In this document: positions 18,324 through 31,700 of the stretch, piece by piece
Position numbering within the stretch: position 1 is the stretch's first letter
Layout: each line of letters opens with the position of its first letter
Origin: Helicoverpa zea
Lineage: Eukaryota; Arthropoda; Insecta; Lepidoptera; Noctuidae
Length of the DNA stretch: 64,000 nt
Reading direction: 5' to 3'
NCBI RefSeq assembly: GCF_022581195.2
Contig: NC_061463.1
Coordinates: forward strand, 9,734,001 to 9,798,000
Translations under genes and position numbers: made by a program
The notes under the pieces: model-generated
The model's input: only the letters and a program-made list of their open reading frames with translations
What the model was told of the DNA's origin: nothing
The model's database searches: none

Positions 18324-18709
18324 TCGTGGTGGCTTAGTGGGTAAAGAAATAACCTCTCAAGTATGAGGACGTGTGTTCGATTCCAGGTCAGGCAAATACC
18401 AATGCAACTTTTCTAAGTTTGTATGTACTTTCTAAGCATATCTTGGACACTAATTGCTGTGTTTTGGATGGCACGTTGAATTGTAGGTCCCGGCTGTCGT
18501 TGAACATCCTTGGTAGTCGTTACGGGTAGTCAGAAGCCAGTTAGTCTGACACCAGTCTACAACCAAAGGATTGCCCTGGTAACTGGGTTGAGGAGGTCAG
18601 ATAGGGCTGTCGCTCCTTGTAAAACACTGGTACTCAGCTGCATCCGGTTAAACTTGAAGCCGACCCTAACATAGTTGGGGAAAAAGGCTCGGAAGATGAT
18701 GATGATGAA
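18324..18709 (+). repeat. tRNA-derived SINE, full length
   Basis: Runs from GTCGTGGTGGCTTAGTGGG through B box GTTCGATTCCAGGTCAGG to GGCTCGGAAGATGATGATG. Flanks AATGAGTAC-ATACCTAACT (left) and AATGAGTACCTAACTT (right) look like a slightly decayed target duplication. Confidence 0.8.
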
Positions 18710-20994
18710 ATGAGTACCTAACTTAGCTTTTGTTACAGTCCGTTTCGTTAAAAGTTGTTTACCTACTATTTAAAATAATTATTTTAAAATGTATTTACAA
18801 CATAATAGTAAATAATGTTCAATTAGCTGTACCTACTAAATGATAGCTTTAACTTCTTTTTTTAAAGTGCTATGAAACGCTCTGCAGCAACAAACGTCAA
18901 TAAAAAAAACAACTGACTTTTAGAGTGACGAGTGAGATTATCTTTGATAATGGATCTTCATATTATATCGTATCATTGTAATAAGTAACAGCAATAGGTA
19001 ATTATATAAAAAAATAAATAAATGATGATAAGTGTATCTACCTACATGTACGTAGATGTTAATTTTTTTTTTGACCGAGTGCGCCGGCATGGTTATATCT
19101 ACATATATATGTTTTAATAAAAACCGGCCAAGAGCGTGTTGGGCCAACGCTCAGTGTAAGTATCCATAGTTTCCCAATTATAGCAAATACCTATCCCATG
19201 AACTCAGATAGAATCGTAGCAACTCAAAGTAGCGCAAAATAGAGACCGATATCTCTCGGCAAATTAGGTTACCTACTAATGCGAAAAATCTAGAAGTTAT
19301 GAATGTTAGGTTTTCGGTAGTAAGTTTAAAATAGGTACTAAGTATACAAAATTTTTACTGGCGTAGTCGGTACCTATCTTTTTTTGGGTGATCATTGAAA
19401 AGCCGGAAAATACACAACCAGAGCCATCTGTACATTACAAAGTGAACTTTGCAGAGATGTCGCCGGTTCGACGCTAGCTGTAACGCATTTGATGTTGTAA
19501 ATAGTTCACTATTTAACCACTAGATGTCGTTTTCATATACTAAAAGCGATAAAACATATTTTGCGTCTAATATTTTATTGATGCAGTGTTACATCAGTGC
19601 TGCTCAGCAAATCTGGCTTTGTCATTCATTATCTTTTAAGCATATAATAACAGTTCGTGCCCAGGGTCCACAAATAAATAATTAACATAACTAGAGTGGA
19701 CAGGGACACAAAGGATCAAAATCTGCCGGGGCTGCGAGATTTTTAGAATTACCGAAGCCTAGAAAAGGGAAAAGGCGGAAAGGGCTAAACACAATATGAA
19801 AAAGGTTCTAACTAGTCAGTAGTTACTTTGAAGGAGTCCAAAATTCCTTTCTGCTTCACCCATTGCTAGATAAGTCGCTAAATCATAATGATTTGAATGA
19901 TCCTGACTATGTCTAAATGGAATATCATATCGCGCTATTTACCTACCGGTTTTTTTAAGTAAAATTAATAAGCTGTAAACTGCCGATAAGGGTGCTCAGA
20001 ACAACATAAAGAATGCATATATGCCATATACATATAAGGTACATACCTAAGTATACGTACCCTAAACATATTTCACAGTTGGGAATACCTTTACTTAATG
20101 AAAAATACTAAACATTACAATTAAATCCTTCACAAAGTAATTGTCTTAAGTTTTTTATTCTAGCTTACGGTTTCTCGGAAATCTCGGATCAATAGGGAAG
20201 TGGGGCCGGAAGTGTTAAATCGTGACCGGAAGTCCGTCAGCCATTAACGTTATGATCTAGATTGTGTTTTGTAACAATGTCCTGCATTTGGTTATAAATT
20301 GTCGTTGGCACTTAATTATTACTGTGCTTAACATTAAAAACATTAAATGCCATATATGTGGTGTGCCGAGCATAATTTTAAAGTTAAAAAAAAAATTGTT
20401 GGTTGTGTAACCTAAGATAAAATCCAAAATATATCCTATAAAGGTACTTAAAGTAGCCGCAGATTGCAAACTTTTAGTCGGCCGATAGTTTCTTTGGGCT
20501 CATAAATCAGTATGAAGTTATCATAATGGTAGTAAGGAAATTACAAAGGTTGCGTATTTACCCGGTATCAGACCGTCTGAAAATTTTGATTTTCTCTTTA
20601 AAAAAGTAGTAAGTTGCACTTGAATTACAGGACACTTGTTCACGATAAGATGCGCGTACGAAAAATAATCCATTCTTTTCAGTTGGGTAAAAACTAAGTA
20701 CCTACCTATACAACATTCGCGACGGTCAACAGTCATACATAATAATTATGCATTACGAATATTCGTTTTTAATAACTTTTTCAAGTTCATCAACAATGAA
20801 ACTCGGTGACCTATTTAAAACGGGGTCAAAGACCCGACTCGTTCAAACCGACACTCGGGTGAATGACGTGAGCGGTAAACTCAAAATAGATATTACCTTA
20901 CTATGGAACACGGAAATCCAAAATAGTAGATATACAAACTTCTATAAAAATATATAAATTTTGTTAACTTATTTAACGACTCACATTTACATTG

Positions 20995-21123
20995 ACCGTC
21001 AGTTGCACAAAGGTCCGTTAAAGTTGAAGCTTCTTTAAATCTACTGCTGTCTCTTTCTTTGACAACAAGATAAAAAGTGATAGCAATAGATTTAATGAAA
21101 TGGACCTTTGTGCAACTGACGGT
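20995..21123. mobile_element. 129-bp MITE with perfect 22-bp inverted ends
   Basis: 20995-21016 (starts ACCGTCAGTTGCACAAAG) is the exact reverse complement of 21102-21123. Flanks give no clear duplication. Non-coding. Confidence 0.7.
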
Positions 21124-21650
21124 GAGTAGGGTATTTGTTGACTTGTAAAATGATTTATTTCAAACTAGCTGTTCCCTTTGGCCTAGCCTACCCACGTTTT
21201 GACGGACCCACTTCTAGCACCTGAATAATCCTATGTAGTATTCCACGTAAAGTTTCTGCTTCCCATCCCATTAAAATAGGTCCAGCCCTTTGAGCGTGAA
21301 AAAGTAACAAAGTAAGCTTGTTTGCGTATGTGTTACACGAAAACAAGCTTACTTTATTATATTTTAGGTACACTACTTATTATATTACCGACTAATCATT
21401 AAACCCCTGTGAGATTTTGTACATAGTTGTTTTAATTCAAGCAAAAGACGCAGGACGCTTACCTAACTAGATCAAATATAAAAATCATTATTTAAGCAAT
21501 TTAAGGCAGATCAATTATTTTGTGCTCAACCCCATTTGGGTGGAATGAAAGTGTTTAACTTAATTCACTTTTTTCACATTTTTAATTTAAAAAGTTACCA
21601 TGCCATTAAATTGTTTGTAATTATTTAAATCCTACCTATTATCCGAGTTT

Positions 21651-21936
21651 AGGGCTGCCATCCGTCCGGGTTTCCCCGGATTTGTCCTCGTTTGGAGGCC
21701 GTCCGGGGACCGTCCGGGCGGGGTTTCAAGAAGTGTCCGGGGAAAACCCGGACAGTTTTCACGTAAGAAAGCACCTCATTTAATTTAAGTATATGTTAAT
21801 AGTAAATGGATAACAAATAAGGTATTATTTTGTTTAAATAAATCGTACTCGTTCGGGGAAAAAATACGATTTACGCCAAATGTCCGGGTTTTTTTAATGT
21901 TTGTCCGGGTTTGGTGAAATTCGAGATGGCAGCCCT
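21651..21936. mobile_element. hAT-like MITE
   Basis: Inverted ends AGGGCTGCCATC and complement. The interior is rich in GTCCGGG/CCCGGAC motifs. CCGAGTTT before and CCGAGTTC after (two bases offset) may be an 8-bp duplication, as hAT enzymes make. Confidence 0.55.
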
Positions 21937-22715
21937 ACCCGAGTTCTTTACAATTGTATTGTTAGTAAGTTTCGATTTGTTTTTTAGGCTTGAAATACGG
22001 CATTCAGTATTCGCATATAATTGTCTATCCTATGTGTATTTTAAATGCACATTCGCATAGATCCGCTGGTTAATTTTAATTTAATACCTATTCGTTTTAT
22101 GTTATTGACCAGTGGCCATCACTTTGACCTAGATATCTTATGATAATAGGGGAAACCGAAATGTAGAAAAAATTAATTTTAATTTGCCCCTGCGAGTAAT
22201 GTCAAATAGATAAGTAGGTATACCTAAGTAAGTGCTATATTTACTTTTTTAAGTGAATAAGGATAAACAATACTTAAATCTAATTATCATATTGAAAATG
22301 CGTGGCATTGTTTCATTTTTAAGCGCCATTAATTAATTAATGCTTGATACCTTCTATCTACGACAAACTAAAAAATATAAATTCTTATAAAATCGTTGGT
22401 TACATACTTTTATGTACTTGTGTCGTAAAATGTTACAAATCCTTGCTAAAAAAACGAAGAGCTACATTTTATTTGACAAGCCCTCCTTGTCTCTGATAAG
22501 AGAGCGCCATCACTAGCATGCGCGACTTTTTTCAATGGACCTATTTAGATTTCGTTTCGTGTACGCGGCAAACCGGCGTTTTGCTTTAGTTTCTCAATAG
22601 CGACCGGAGGAGGTGGACGAGTGTCGCGCGCGCCTTCTACCTCCCTTGAAACTCGTACAACGTATTGCAAACTAAATGTGCATTTAACTGTACGGATCTG
22701 TATTTATGAATTATA

Positions 22716-22779
22716 ATGTGTAGAATGCAGTGTGTGTTGGCGTTACTCGCGCTCTCCGTGGGGTTGGCACACTCCTGGG
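22716..22779 (+). CDS. cue: Gene C exon 1 (signal peptide)
   Basis: Hydrophobic core VLALLALSVGLA ending AHSW; donor GGG|GTGAGTAC. Two in-frame ATGs (22716, 22725). Confidence 0.85.
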
Positions 22780-25700
22780 GTGAGTACAAGGGGATAAATC
22801 AGCTGATCGGACAATTTTAAAACACGTGCTATTTTTCTATTTTACTACGTTACATAACACGTTGAGGTTTATTCCTGTGTCTGAGTAGTAATGCATGTAA
22901 AGGTCGCGTTGCTGACGGATTTTTTGTGTCAAAATTTAGTAGCCACGAGTATGTCAATAAGGGTGTATCTCGCTTGGCGCCAGACGCCATTGCTTGGCGG
23001 TCCTCAGTCACGTAGGCCACTTTTAGCGTTTCGCGTGAACCCTGCCGAGTAAAGATGCTTTTCTAAGCGTCTATAAACACCGGCTTGCATTACCACTACA
23101 TTTAGCCGAGTTTTATTGCTGAAATTCGGATATTTGTGATAAGAATAAACTGCAAAACATTAAAGTAGTTTTTGATGAATGTTTACGCATTGACTTCCTT
23201 ATTTGCATTTTATTTACGTTAGATGCAACCTGACAAAAATGATTAGGAATTGACATGTTATTATGTGACATTTATTTACCGGTTTTCAACGTTGGAATAA
23301 TTTGTTGCATATTGTAGAATACGATTATTATGCACAACATCATTGTAACTGACTTTATTTGAGCAATTCTTGTAGCTGTTTTTTTTTTAGATTATTGTAG
23401 TGGTTCTATTGATCACTGTGTATTATATAAGTAAGTAAGACAATCTACAATTCGATGACAGTCTCGAAGTGAGGGCGAATGTAGGGCGTCCCAAGCGGGC
23501 GGGAAATCTTCAGACGTAGGGCGGACTTACAAGATGACGTTTATCCTGAAAAGACGCAATTCTTGCCATTTTTTTTATACCTACCTATATATATTGATTA
23601 ACAGCCGTTTATACTGATTGCAATAACGTGGTAAACCGGCTGTTTGCGGATATTTTTATCGGGATAACATTTCTCAAATGTTAAATGAAATCATATTTGG
23701 TTAGGAAAATGCATTTGCTGTAGAAGTTAGTAAACAAACTATAGATCAAATCAAACCTGTATTTATAAACTTTCAATGATTCCGACGCATTAAGAATGCA
23801 AACATTTCTTTGATCTGTGAGAGATATAGGTAGGTACCTATTGTTATTATTTTGGATTGCAGTGAACAAATAAAATTGAGAAACCGATGACTCATTATTA
23901 TTTTGAATGGATACCTAGGTACCTTATGACAATAGAAAATAAGCCAATAACTAGGAAAATACTTTTATACGCAATTCTGCCTATGATAAAGATTATACCA
24001 CCCTGAAGCTACCTAGTAAGTATCATTTATCATTTCGTAGAGGTTCATATTTTATTCAATAACAATCTTTAGGTACATAGTTAACCAGCTTCAAATGTTT
24101 TATTTTTGTACCTAGGTAAAGTAACATGAATCCAAGTTAGAAAAACTATGAAATACCTACCTAAGTACAATTTTGCCAGACTGTAAGTAAACATTGTAAG
24201 CACTTACAAAACTTTGTTACTTCTAAGTATATCTTATAGGTATAGGTACTTACCTAGTATAGCATTGACCCTAGTGTCAACTCATTCATACGAAAGCTAT
24301 TTAATTAGGTATTACGCAAAACGACGACGTCCATAATGGAAACGAATAAATAAATAGTAAAAAAATACTAAACAGCAAGAAACACAACTTTGTTCGCTTT
24401 AGTCGGCATTTTTTTCTATTCTCACAAAATAGCTAGCTAGATAGCAGTAAAACATGATAAAATTGTCGCATCGTACACCATAATTTTCACACATTCCACA
24501 CATTTTACCCGGAACTACATTTTACACGGATTAGTTTTCTACATGGCGAGACTCAGACGAGAGTCAGACAATGTCGAACTTATAATCTACAATCCCACAA
24601 GTTTAGTCCATATCATTTTCCTACAATTCACCATGAAACATTTTCACCATGAATTTAATGGTACCTCCATCTTTTCAACTTTTTATTCTCAAGGTGTCAA
24701 TAACACTTTACAAAAAGGTCGTATATCAGTTACTTATTATTATCGAAATCTAAAATGAACCTTAAAATTTAACTACCAACAGCTACATTAGGTTTTTAGC
24801 TTCTGTTAAATGTTATTAATTATTCGTTTCCTTTACTAGAAAAATCAGGACGAAATGATTAATACCTACTTTAATGAACGCACTTAACTCACACGGTAGA
24901 TGATTTCAATTTAGTAGGTTACGTACAAGTAAGACACTAAATCTACACATAACAGCTTGTATTCAATCTATGTAGAATTGTAGAAAATGCCTAAAACTTT
25001 CCTAACGCGACTGTTAAATATTGAAACTGTTGTTTAAATATCAATGTATACAATCAAAATCAAAAATCATTTATTCAAACTTGGCTGCAAGACAGCACTT
25101 TTTGTACGTCAGGAATTTACATAAGACAGCCCCCAAAACGCCCACCCTTCACCACTTCCTATGTGTTTTTGTTGGGAAGAAGAAGTGGCGCAACAAACTC
25201 CCCAGCAACACATGTCTGTCTGTAGGTTGGAAGAACCTTAAACATTGTATGAACAATATAACTTTTTATGTCCATTTTTGTTGCTAGTTTATCTCCTGAA
25301 TCTTCCAACGCTGTGTGGTGAAGTTTTTGGAGTGAGTACTGTTACAGCCTTTTTAGGGTTCCGTAGCCAAAATGGCAAAAACGGAACCCTTATAGTTTCG
25401 TCATGTCCGTCTGTCCGTCTGTCACAGCCGATTTACTCGGAAACTATAAGTACTACAGTGATGAAATTTGATGGGAATATGTGTTGTATGAACCGCTACA
25501 AAAATATGACACTAAATAGTAAAAAAAAGAATTGGGGGTGGGGCCCCCCATACATGTAACTGAGGGATGAAATTTTTTTTTTCGATGTACATACCCGTGT
25601 GGGGTATCAATGGAAAGGTCTTTTAAAATGATATAAAGTTTTCTAAAAAACATTTTTCTTAAAGTGAACGGTTTTTGAGATATCAGCTCTCAAAGTCGTA

Positions 25701-28700
25701 AAAAGTATGTCCCCCCCCCCTCTATTTTTATAACTACGGGGTATAAAATTCTAAAAAAAATAGAGGTGATGCATGCTAATTAACTCTTTCAACGATTTTT
25801 GGTTTGATCAAAGTATCTCTTATAGTTTTTGAGATAGGTTGATTTAACTGTAATTTACGGAACCCTTCGTGCACGAGTCCGACTCGCACTTGGCCGGTTT
25901 TTTTGTTGCTAGTTTATCTCCTGAATCTTCCATCGCTGTGTGGTGAAGTTTTTGGAGTGAGTACTGTTACAGCCTTTTTTAAGTAAGTAGTCACGCCAAA
26001 TACCAGCCTCCAACCAACTCCACACCTCGCGCAAATCAACATGACCGTGGCAACCCCAAAATTAATAACTTGACCACTTGAACAAAGGCACATAACATTG
26101 AACTCGCAATGATTTACCTTTCTTTATATTAAACCTCTGTTGTTACAGATACAATAAAGTGTTTATAAATTATTTAGCAATTACGCGAATTATGTCAGTT
26201 CACTAAATCGTGACGGTTTGTGCAGAACCTTGCAGGCTTTCAAGGATACTTAATTAGCTTGATGGTTGTGAAATCTGTAACATTTTCACTATCATCATTA
26301 TTTTCAACATTCAGACGTGTGGGTTTTGTTAAAACTTACTTGCGAGGACGGGTGCTATGGTCATTAAGATTTTAGAGACATGTCTTGACGACGTTAAAAC
26401 TTTCCAGGACAAATCTAAGAATTGCAAACATTTGTCAACCCTCGTGATATAGAAATCTGCATTTATAAGACAACGGATCTCGGCCGTATTTGGCGGGCTA
26501 CCTAAAAAAATTACACTTTAAAATATTTATTTATTATGTATGTGCATAAAAAAAACAGCTTCAAGGTCAACATTAGGTAAATAAACTGGACAAACAGAAA
26601 TAATACCAACTTCTCAAGATAACAAATTAATTAAAAACACTCAAAGCGTTTTGAGTGGTTCTCATATAAAATAGTTAACAAACCAGGAAGTTCTATTAAA
26701 ATATCAATTCTTATCACACGCATTGTTTTAAATTTTACCCTATTTATAAAATTGATTTAGGCAACAATCGCTTATTAACCGCAGATTTTCATCACCTAAA
26801 TCAGTGAGAAGCAGCATAAAGCTTTGGTAAATAGCTGATAGTAATTAATTTAAAAACACTTATGTAGTTTAAAAAATCGATTAACCAGTTTAAGTGCAAA
26901 GTTTTCATTGCCAATCGTGTCGTTGAACTTTCGACTGTTATACCACATTAAACTGCCAATGTCCACTGACACAATGAAATACATATGTACCCACCTACTT
27001 AATTTAATTGTAGGTACTTTTAATTTCGAATTAACAAACAATAATCTACTTAATCCGAACTAGATCATTACGTGTTCGATTTTCGTGGCTTGCAGCGATA
27101 ACTTACTACACTAAATGCACTAGACATTTTGTAAATTAATAAATGTTATTAGCAGCTATAAATTACTATTTTTTTAATCTTCAATGCCGGTCGACCAATT
27201 TAACCCCAATCCAACTCAATTTTAGTAATCAATCACTAGAAAGAAAAAGTAACCCAATCCTATTAATGATGTTGAGAATCCGTCGCGTATTCGCAGTGCT
27301 AACGCAAACACCTACGCTAAACTATCGCCCACTGTGCTGGTAGCTTTAATTTCATGCTTCGTTGAATGCCACCCACGATGCCTATCGAAGTTGTGACGCA
27401 CACACTTTTTGGAAGCTCTCTTGAAAGCTCAATAACTTATAAGTTATAAGCCAATATCAATTTCAAAAACGGCGTTAAAAACAATTGGTTCTATCATAAG
27501 TTTCCGAAAATACCCAAACGCCATAATTTTAAATGTGGAACCGTTTTCGCACAAATCGATTCGCGGTCACGCACGGCACTAAGTATTACATAAAAAATTG
27601 GCACAAGTACAAACCTTAACGTTCACTAAGACTTCAGTGAAAATAATAAGCGCAGCACACAAATATTATGCACCGACCGTGCCCCAGTTCCTAAGCAAGT
27701 CATTTCTGATGACAATAAAAGCTAAAGGTTGTCGTTGAGCAATTAAATACGGATTTTCTAAAATCGGGACGCGTCGCGTGTTCACGATGTTTCTCGGCCA
27801 TCGATGTCACAATAATTGATCTAATTATACTTCTAATTGATGACGGCTATTGGAAAAAATTGATGAACATTCCAGTTTGTTTGTTAGTCCGTGGAAACAT
27901 TAGGCAGATATCTAAAATCGGCTGCTATAGAATAAGCACCCTAATTACTTACGTAACTTGTTATATTTCATGTCAATAGCTATGGCTTTCATTTTGCAAT
28001 TGTTTGGTTTGAACTAGGTAAGTACTCAACAAAATGAAATTTGAAACCAGTATATTGCTAAAACTTTATACTAAAACGACGTATTTTTTTTTTTAGATAA
28101 GAACGTAATTAAGGTGCAGTTCATATCTAACTTTATTTTTATTTACTTGCGAATTCCGTTCGCGCCTGAAACCGCGATAAAGATAATTTTGCCATATCTT
28201 TACCAGCCTTTACAAATCCACGATTGATTCTCATATAAACGTTTTATAACTTGACATTTAATCAAATTTTATCAATACCTACACATCGATTATTTTAGCC
28301 GACTCACTTATCAAGCGCGATTTATTTTATATCATTGATAAGAGAAAACCGCAGTCATGTATGATGAAAAACGTGGTATGAATTGTTTCAAGGATTCCTA
28401 CTACCTTACTATCTACTAAGATAACACTTGAATTATGAAAGACGATAATTAAGGACTTTTAATTAGTTGGCCTAGTGGTTAGAGCACCAGCCTCTCTAGT
28501 TTGAGTGTGCGGGTCCGATTCACGGTCAAGCAATGATCAACAACACCTTGGACTCCAATAGGAAGAGGAAACCTTTACTATAAAGTCACCGACCCGCATT
28601 GAGTAAGCGTAGAGACCCTTTCTATGTGATAGGGGAATAGGTCTACCCAGCACTGGGACGATAAAAAGGGTGATGATGAAATATTTGAACTGGAATGATT

Positions 28701-31700
28701 CAAGCTAAAATATAAGAATATTCAATGACCTATTTCACGCCAAATTCGAAATATTACACGCCATAGGATGACAAAAAATATTTGAAACACATGAAATTAA
28801 TCATTTAAATACAATTGTAAAAGCATCATAAACTTGTGCGTAAAGTCCATAATATTTTTTTTTATACGGTATACATATAAAAATGATTAAGTAACATAAT
28901 ATATCTGAAAATATCTGGGTGGAATTCCTGTCATGGCAAAAATTGATAATATATGATGCTAGTAAAACTTTTATGGCCTTACTACAAAAACTTTAACCAC
29001 TGTTTTACACTTGTCTAAAAAAAATGTGGCTCCAAAATGAACCATATGTCAACGTCATAATTTGACATTTTTTTAGACAAGTCTTAAACTGACGTTAAAA
29101 AGATTTTGGGGTAAGACGGTTAGCATATAATTTATGATAGGTATGCCATATCAAAATAAATATTTTATTGTGTGGGTAAGTAAGAATCTACCTACATGCA
29201 ATTAGCCCTTTGGGCCCTATCCCATCGATGCCGATCAGTTTTTTGGAAGCGTATTTTTTTTCTGTGAATACATGTACATATTTGTAAATACACGTGCCGA
29301 ATCAACTATCAATTAATTAAATACCATACCTACAGGCATTAATAAAATATATTTCTTCTTTGCGCAGATCTTCAAATAGAACATCTTCCATCAAATACGC
29401 AATTAAGCTAAGTAAACTAGTAGGTTTCTAAGCGGTTACTTTCATTAGTTTCCTCTCAATCGAAAGTCCATAACTAATGATCATTACAAGAAAATGTGAC
29501 TGTCACTGCAGTATCATTAAGTAAACACTAAAATACTGTGACAAATTCACTACGCAACACATAGTTAATAAATATATGTATAGGTAGGTGTGGATTGCGT
29601 GCGCGAATCCAACTCGCACTTGACCGGTTTTTATTTTGCATTTTTTTGCAATTAGTTATAGTTTAAAATCTTTAAAGGAAGGAACAAAAACTGGGCACAT
29701 CATTTTTCTCAGCTGAATTTATTAACAAGTATTTACGCAGACAATTAAAACTGTTATGTTATATATTTAATGTTAAATTTATGTGTGAACTGTCTCGTGA
29801 CCACTGATTTTGCGTCTCAGTCCTCCAACAGGTTTTCGTTTTCAGAAAAAAAATAAGGAAAAAAATATACGTGTTTTTTTTTAGGGTTCCGTAGCCAAAA
29901 TGGCAAAAACGGAACCCTTATAGTTTCGTCATGTCCGTCTGTCCGTCTGTCCGTCTGTCACAGCCGATTTACTCGGAAACTATAAGTACTACAGTGATGA
30001 AATTTGATGGGAATATGTGTTGTATGAACCGCTACAAAAATATGACACTAAATAGTAAAAAAAAGAATTGGGGGTGGGGCCCCCCATACATGTAACTGAG
30101 GGATGAAATTTTTTTTTTCGATGTACATACCCGTGTGGGGTATCAATGGAAAGGTCTTTTAAAATGATATAAAGTTTTCTAAAAAACATTTTTCTTAAAG
30201 TGAACGGTTTTTGAGATATCAGCTCTCAAAGTCGTAAAAAGTATGTCCCCCCCCTCTATTTTTATAACCACGGGGTATAAAATTCTAAAAAAAATAGAGG
30301 TGATGCATGCTAATTAACTCTTTCAACGATTTTTGGTTTGATCAAAGTATCTCTTATAGTTTTTGAGATAGGTTGATTTAACTGTAATTTACGGAACCCT
30401 TCGTGCACGAGTCCGACTCGCACTTGGCCGGTTTTTTTTCATTATAAATAATAATTAAGGAGATACGCAAAAACGATTTTATTACTTTGCATTTTATTTA
30501 AATTATTATTTGATAAACTACAGAGTAAAACAATGACTATTATTTGACACGCTGTTTTCTACACGATGTTTTCTTTAACAAACAAAACATAATACAATTT
30601 CCATTTGTATAGAGGGCTCTAGAAATTCTATAACATTATTTTAACAAAGACGAACTTGATAAATGCGGAGTTCTCGCCCCATGATAACCTGCCAATCTTC
30701 CATGGTATATTATCATTCAAAATTGATATCGTTAATGAAAAATACGACTGTAAAATAAATAATATAATTATTTGATAGTAAAGCTGTAAGCTTAATTATT
30801 ATTAAATAGGTACTAGTTGTTTTCGCGCGGTTTCACTCATGTCCCTTGTGAAGTACTGCGGGGTGCAAACAAACGAACAAAAAATCGTTCCTTTTTATTA
30901 TACAAGCTGTTGATTTGCATCCGTGCCATATTCAAGGAGGTAATTATGCTAATGATTCTCGACCCAAATCAATAAAAGAATTGGTACGTAATTTTTTTTC
31001 TTTAATTTTTTTTCGGAATTCCGTAAATGTCATCTAGCCTTATTTAAACTTGGCGCGTATGTTACTGGCGTTAAAACCGTGCTGCACCCTCACACAAACG
31101 CAAACACAAAGCATACGCAACGATCACTCATAAATTTCATTCATAAAATTGGATTACTTCGAAAATACCACGACATTACAATGACAAAAAAAGCAGTGCA
31201 TATTAGTTATTTCCCATCTACTGTAATTCCAATCGATTATTTACGTATTGTATGTCCTCCTCCTGAACTATGGCACAAATGCAAATCAACACCTTGTATA
31301 AGTATAGATTTTCTTACTTACCACTTATATCTCATCACGCAGCTTTACACTTACTTACTTACTTTATACTTGTTTAAACTTTAATTAAATGAAAGCTATG
31401 CAGTTGCAAACTGATTCTTTAAAAGCATTTTTCTAGTATTTTAAGGTTGAATCAATACTCACAGATATTTTTTAGTTAAGTAAATCTGACGTTGATATCG
31501 AAATTGTTTATTTAGTCTTATCACTCTATAAATATACATAATATGTGTACGTATTACGTATACATAACAACTATGTGTATCAATAAGTCACAGCGAAATT
31601 GTTTCCGAGATAACCTTTTTTTGGTTAAGTAAATGTTTTTAATAAGTAAAAATGCCATGAAGGGGATTATATTATCAAATTGATACGTCAAACAATGATT

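Larger units (their letters stand above)
18085..22715. other. Head-to-head intergenic region of genes B and C
   Basis: 4.6 kb between the start codons of divergent paralogues B and C; promoters of both must lie here or in upstream exons. It holds a SINE (18324-18709), two MITEs (20995-21123, 21651-21936), a degraded repeat near 19715-19830 and a 15-bp-armed hairpin at 21309-21355. The last 200 bases before gene C are CpG-rich (CGCGCGCGCC near 22625). I found no convincing TATA box or shared promoter element. Confidence 0.5.

Noticed and set aside
25453..25653. Two identical 66-codon minus frames here and at 29989-30189
   Set aside because: They are identical only because the underlying non-coding repeat is duplicated.
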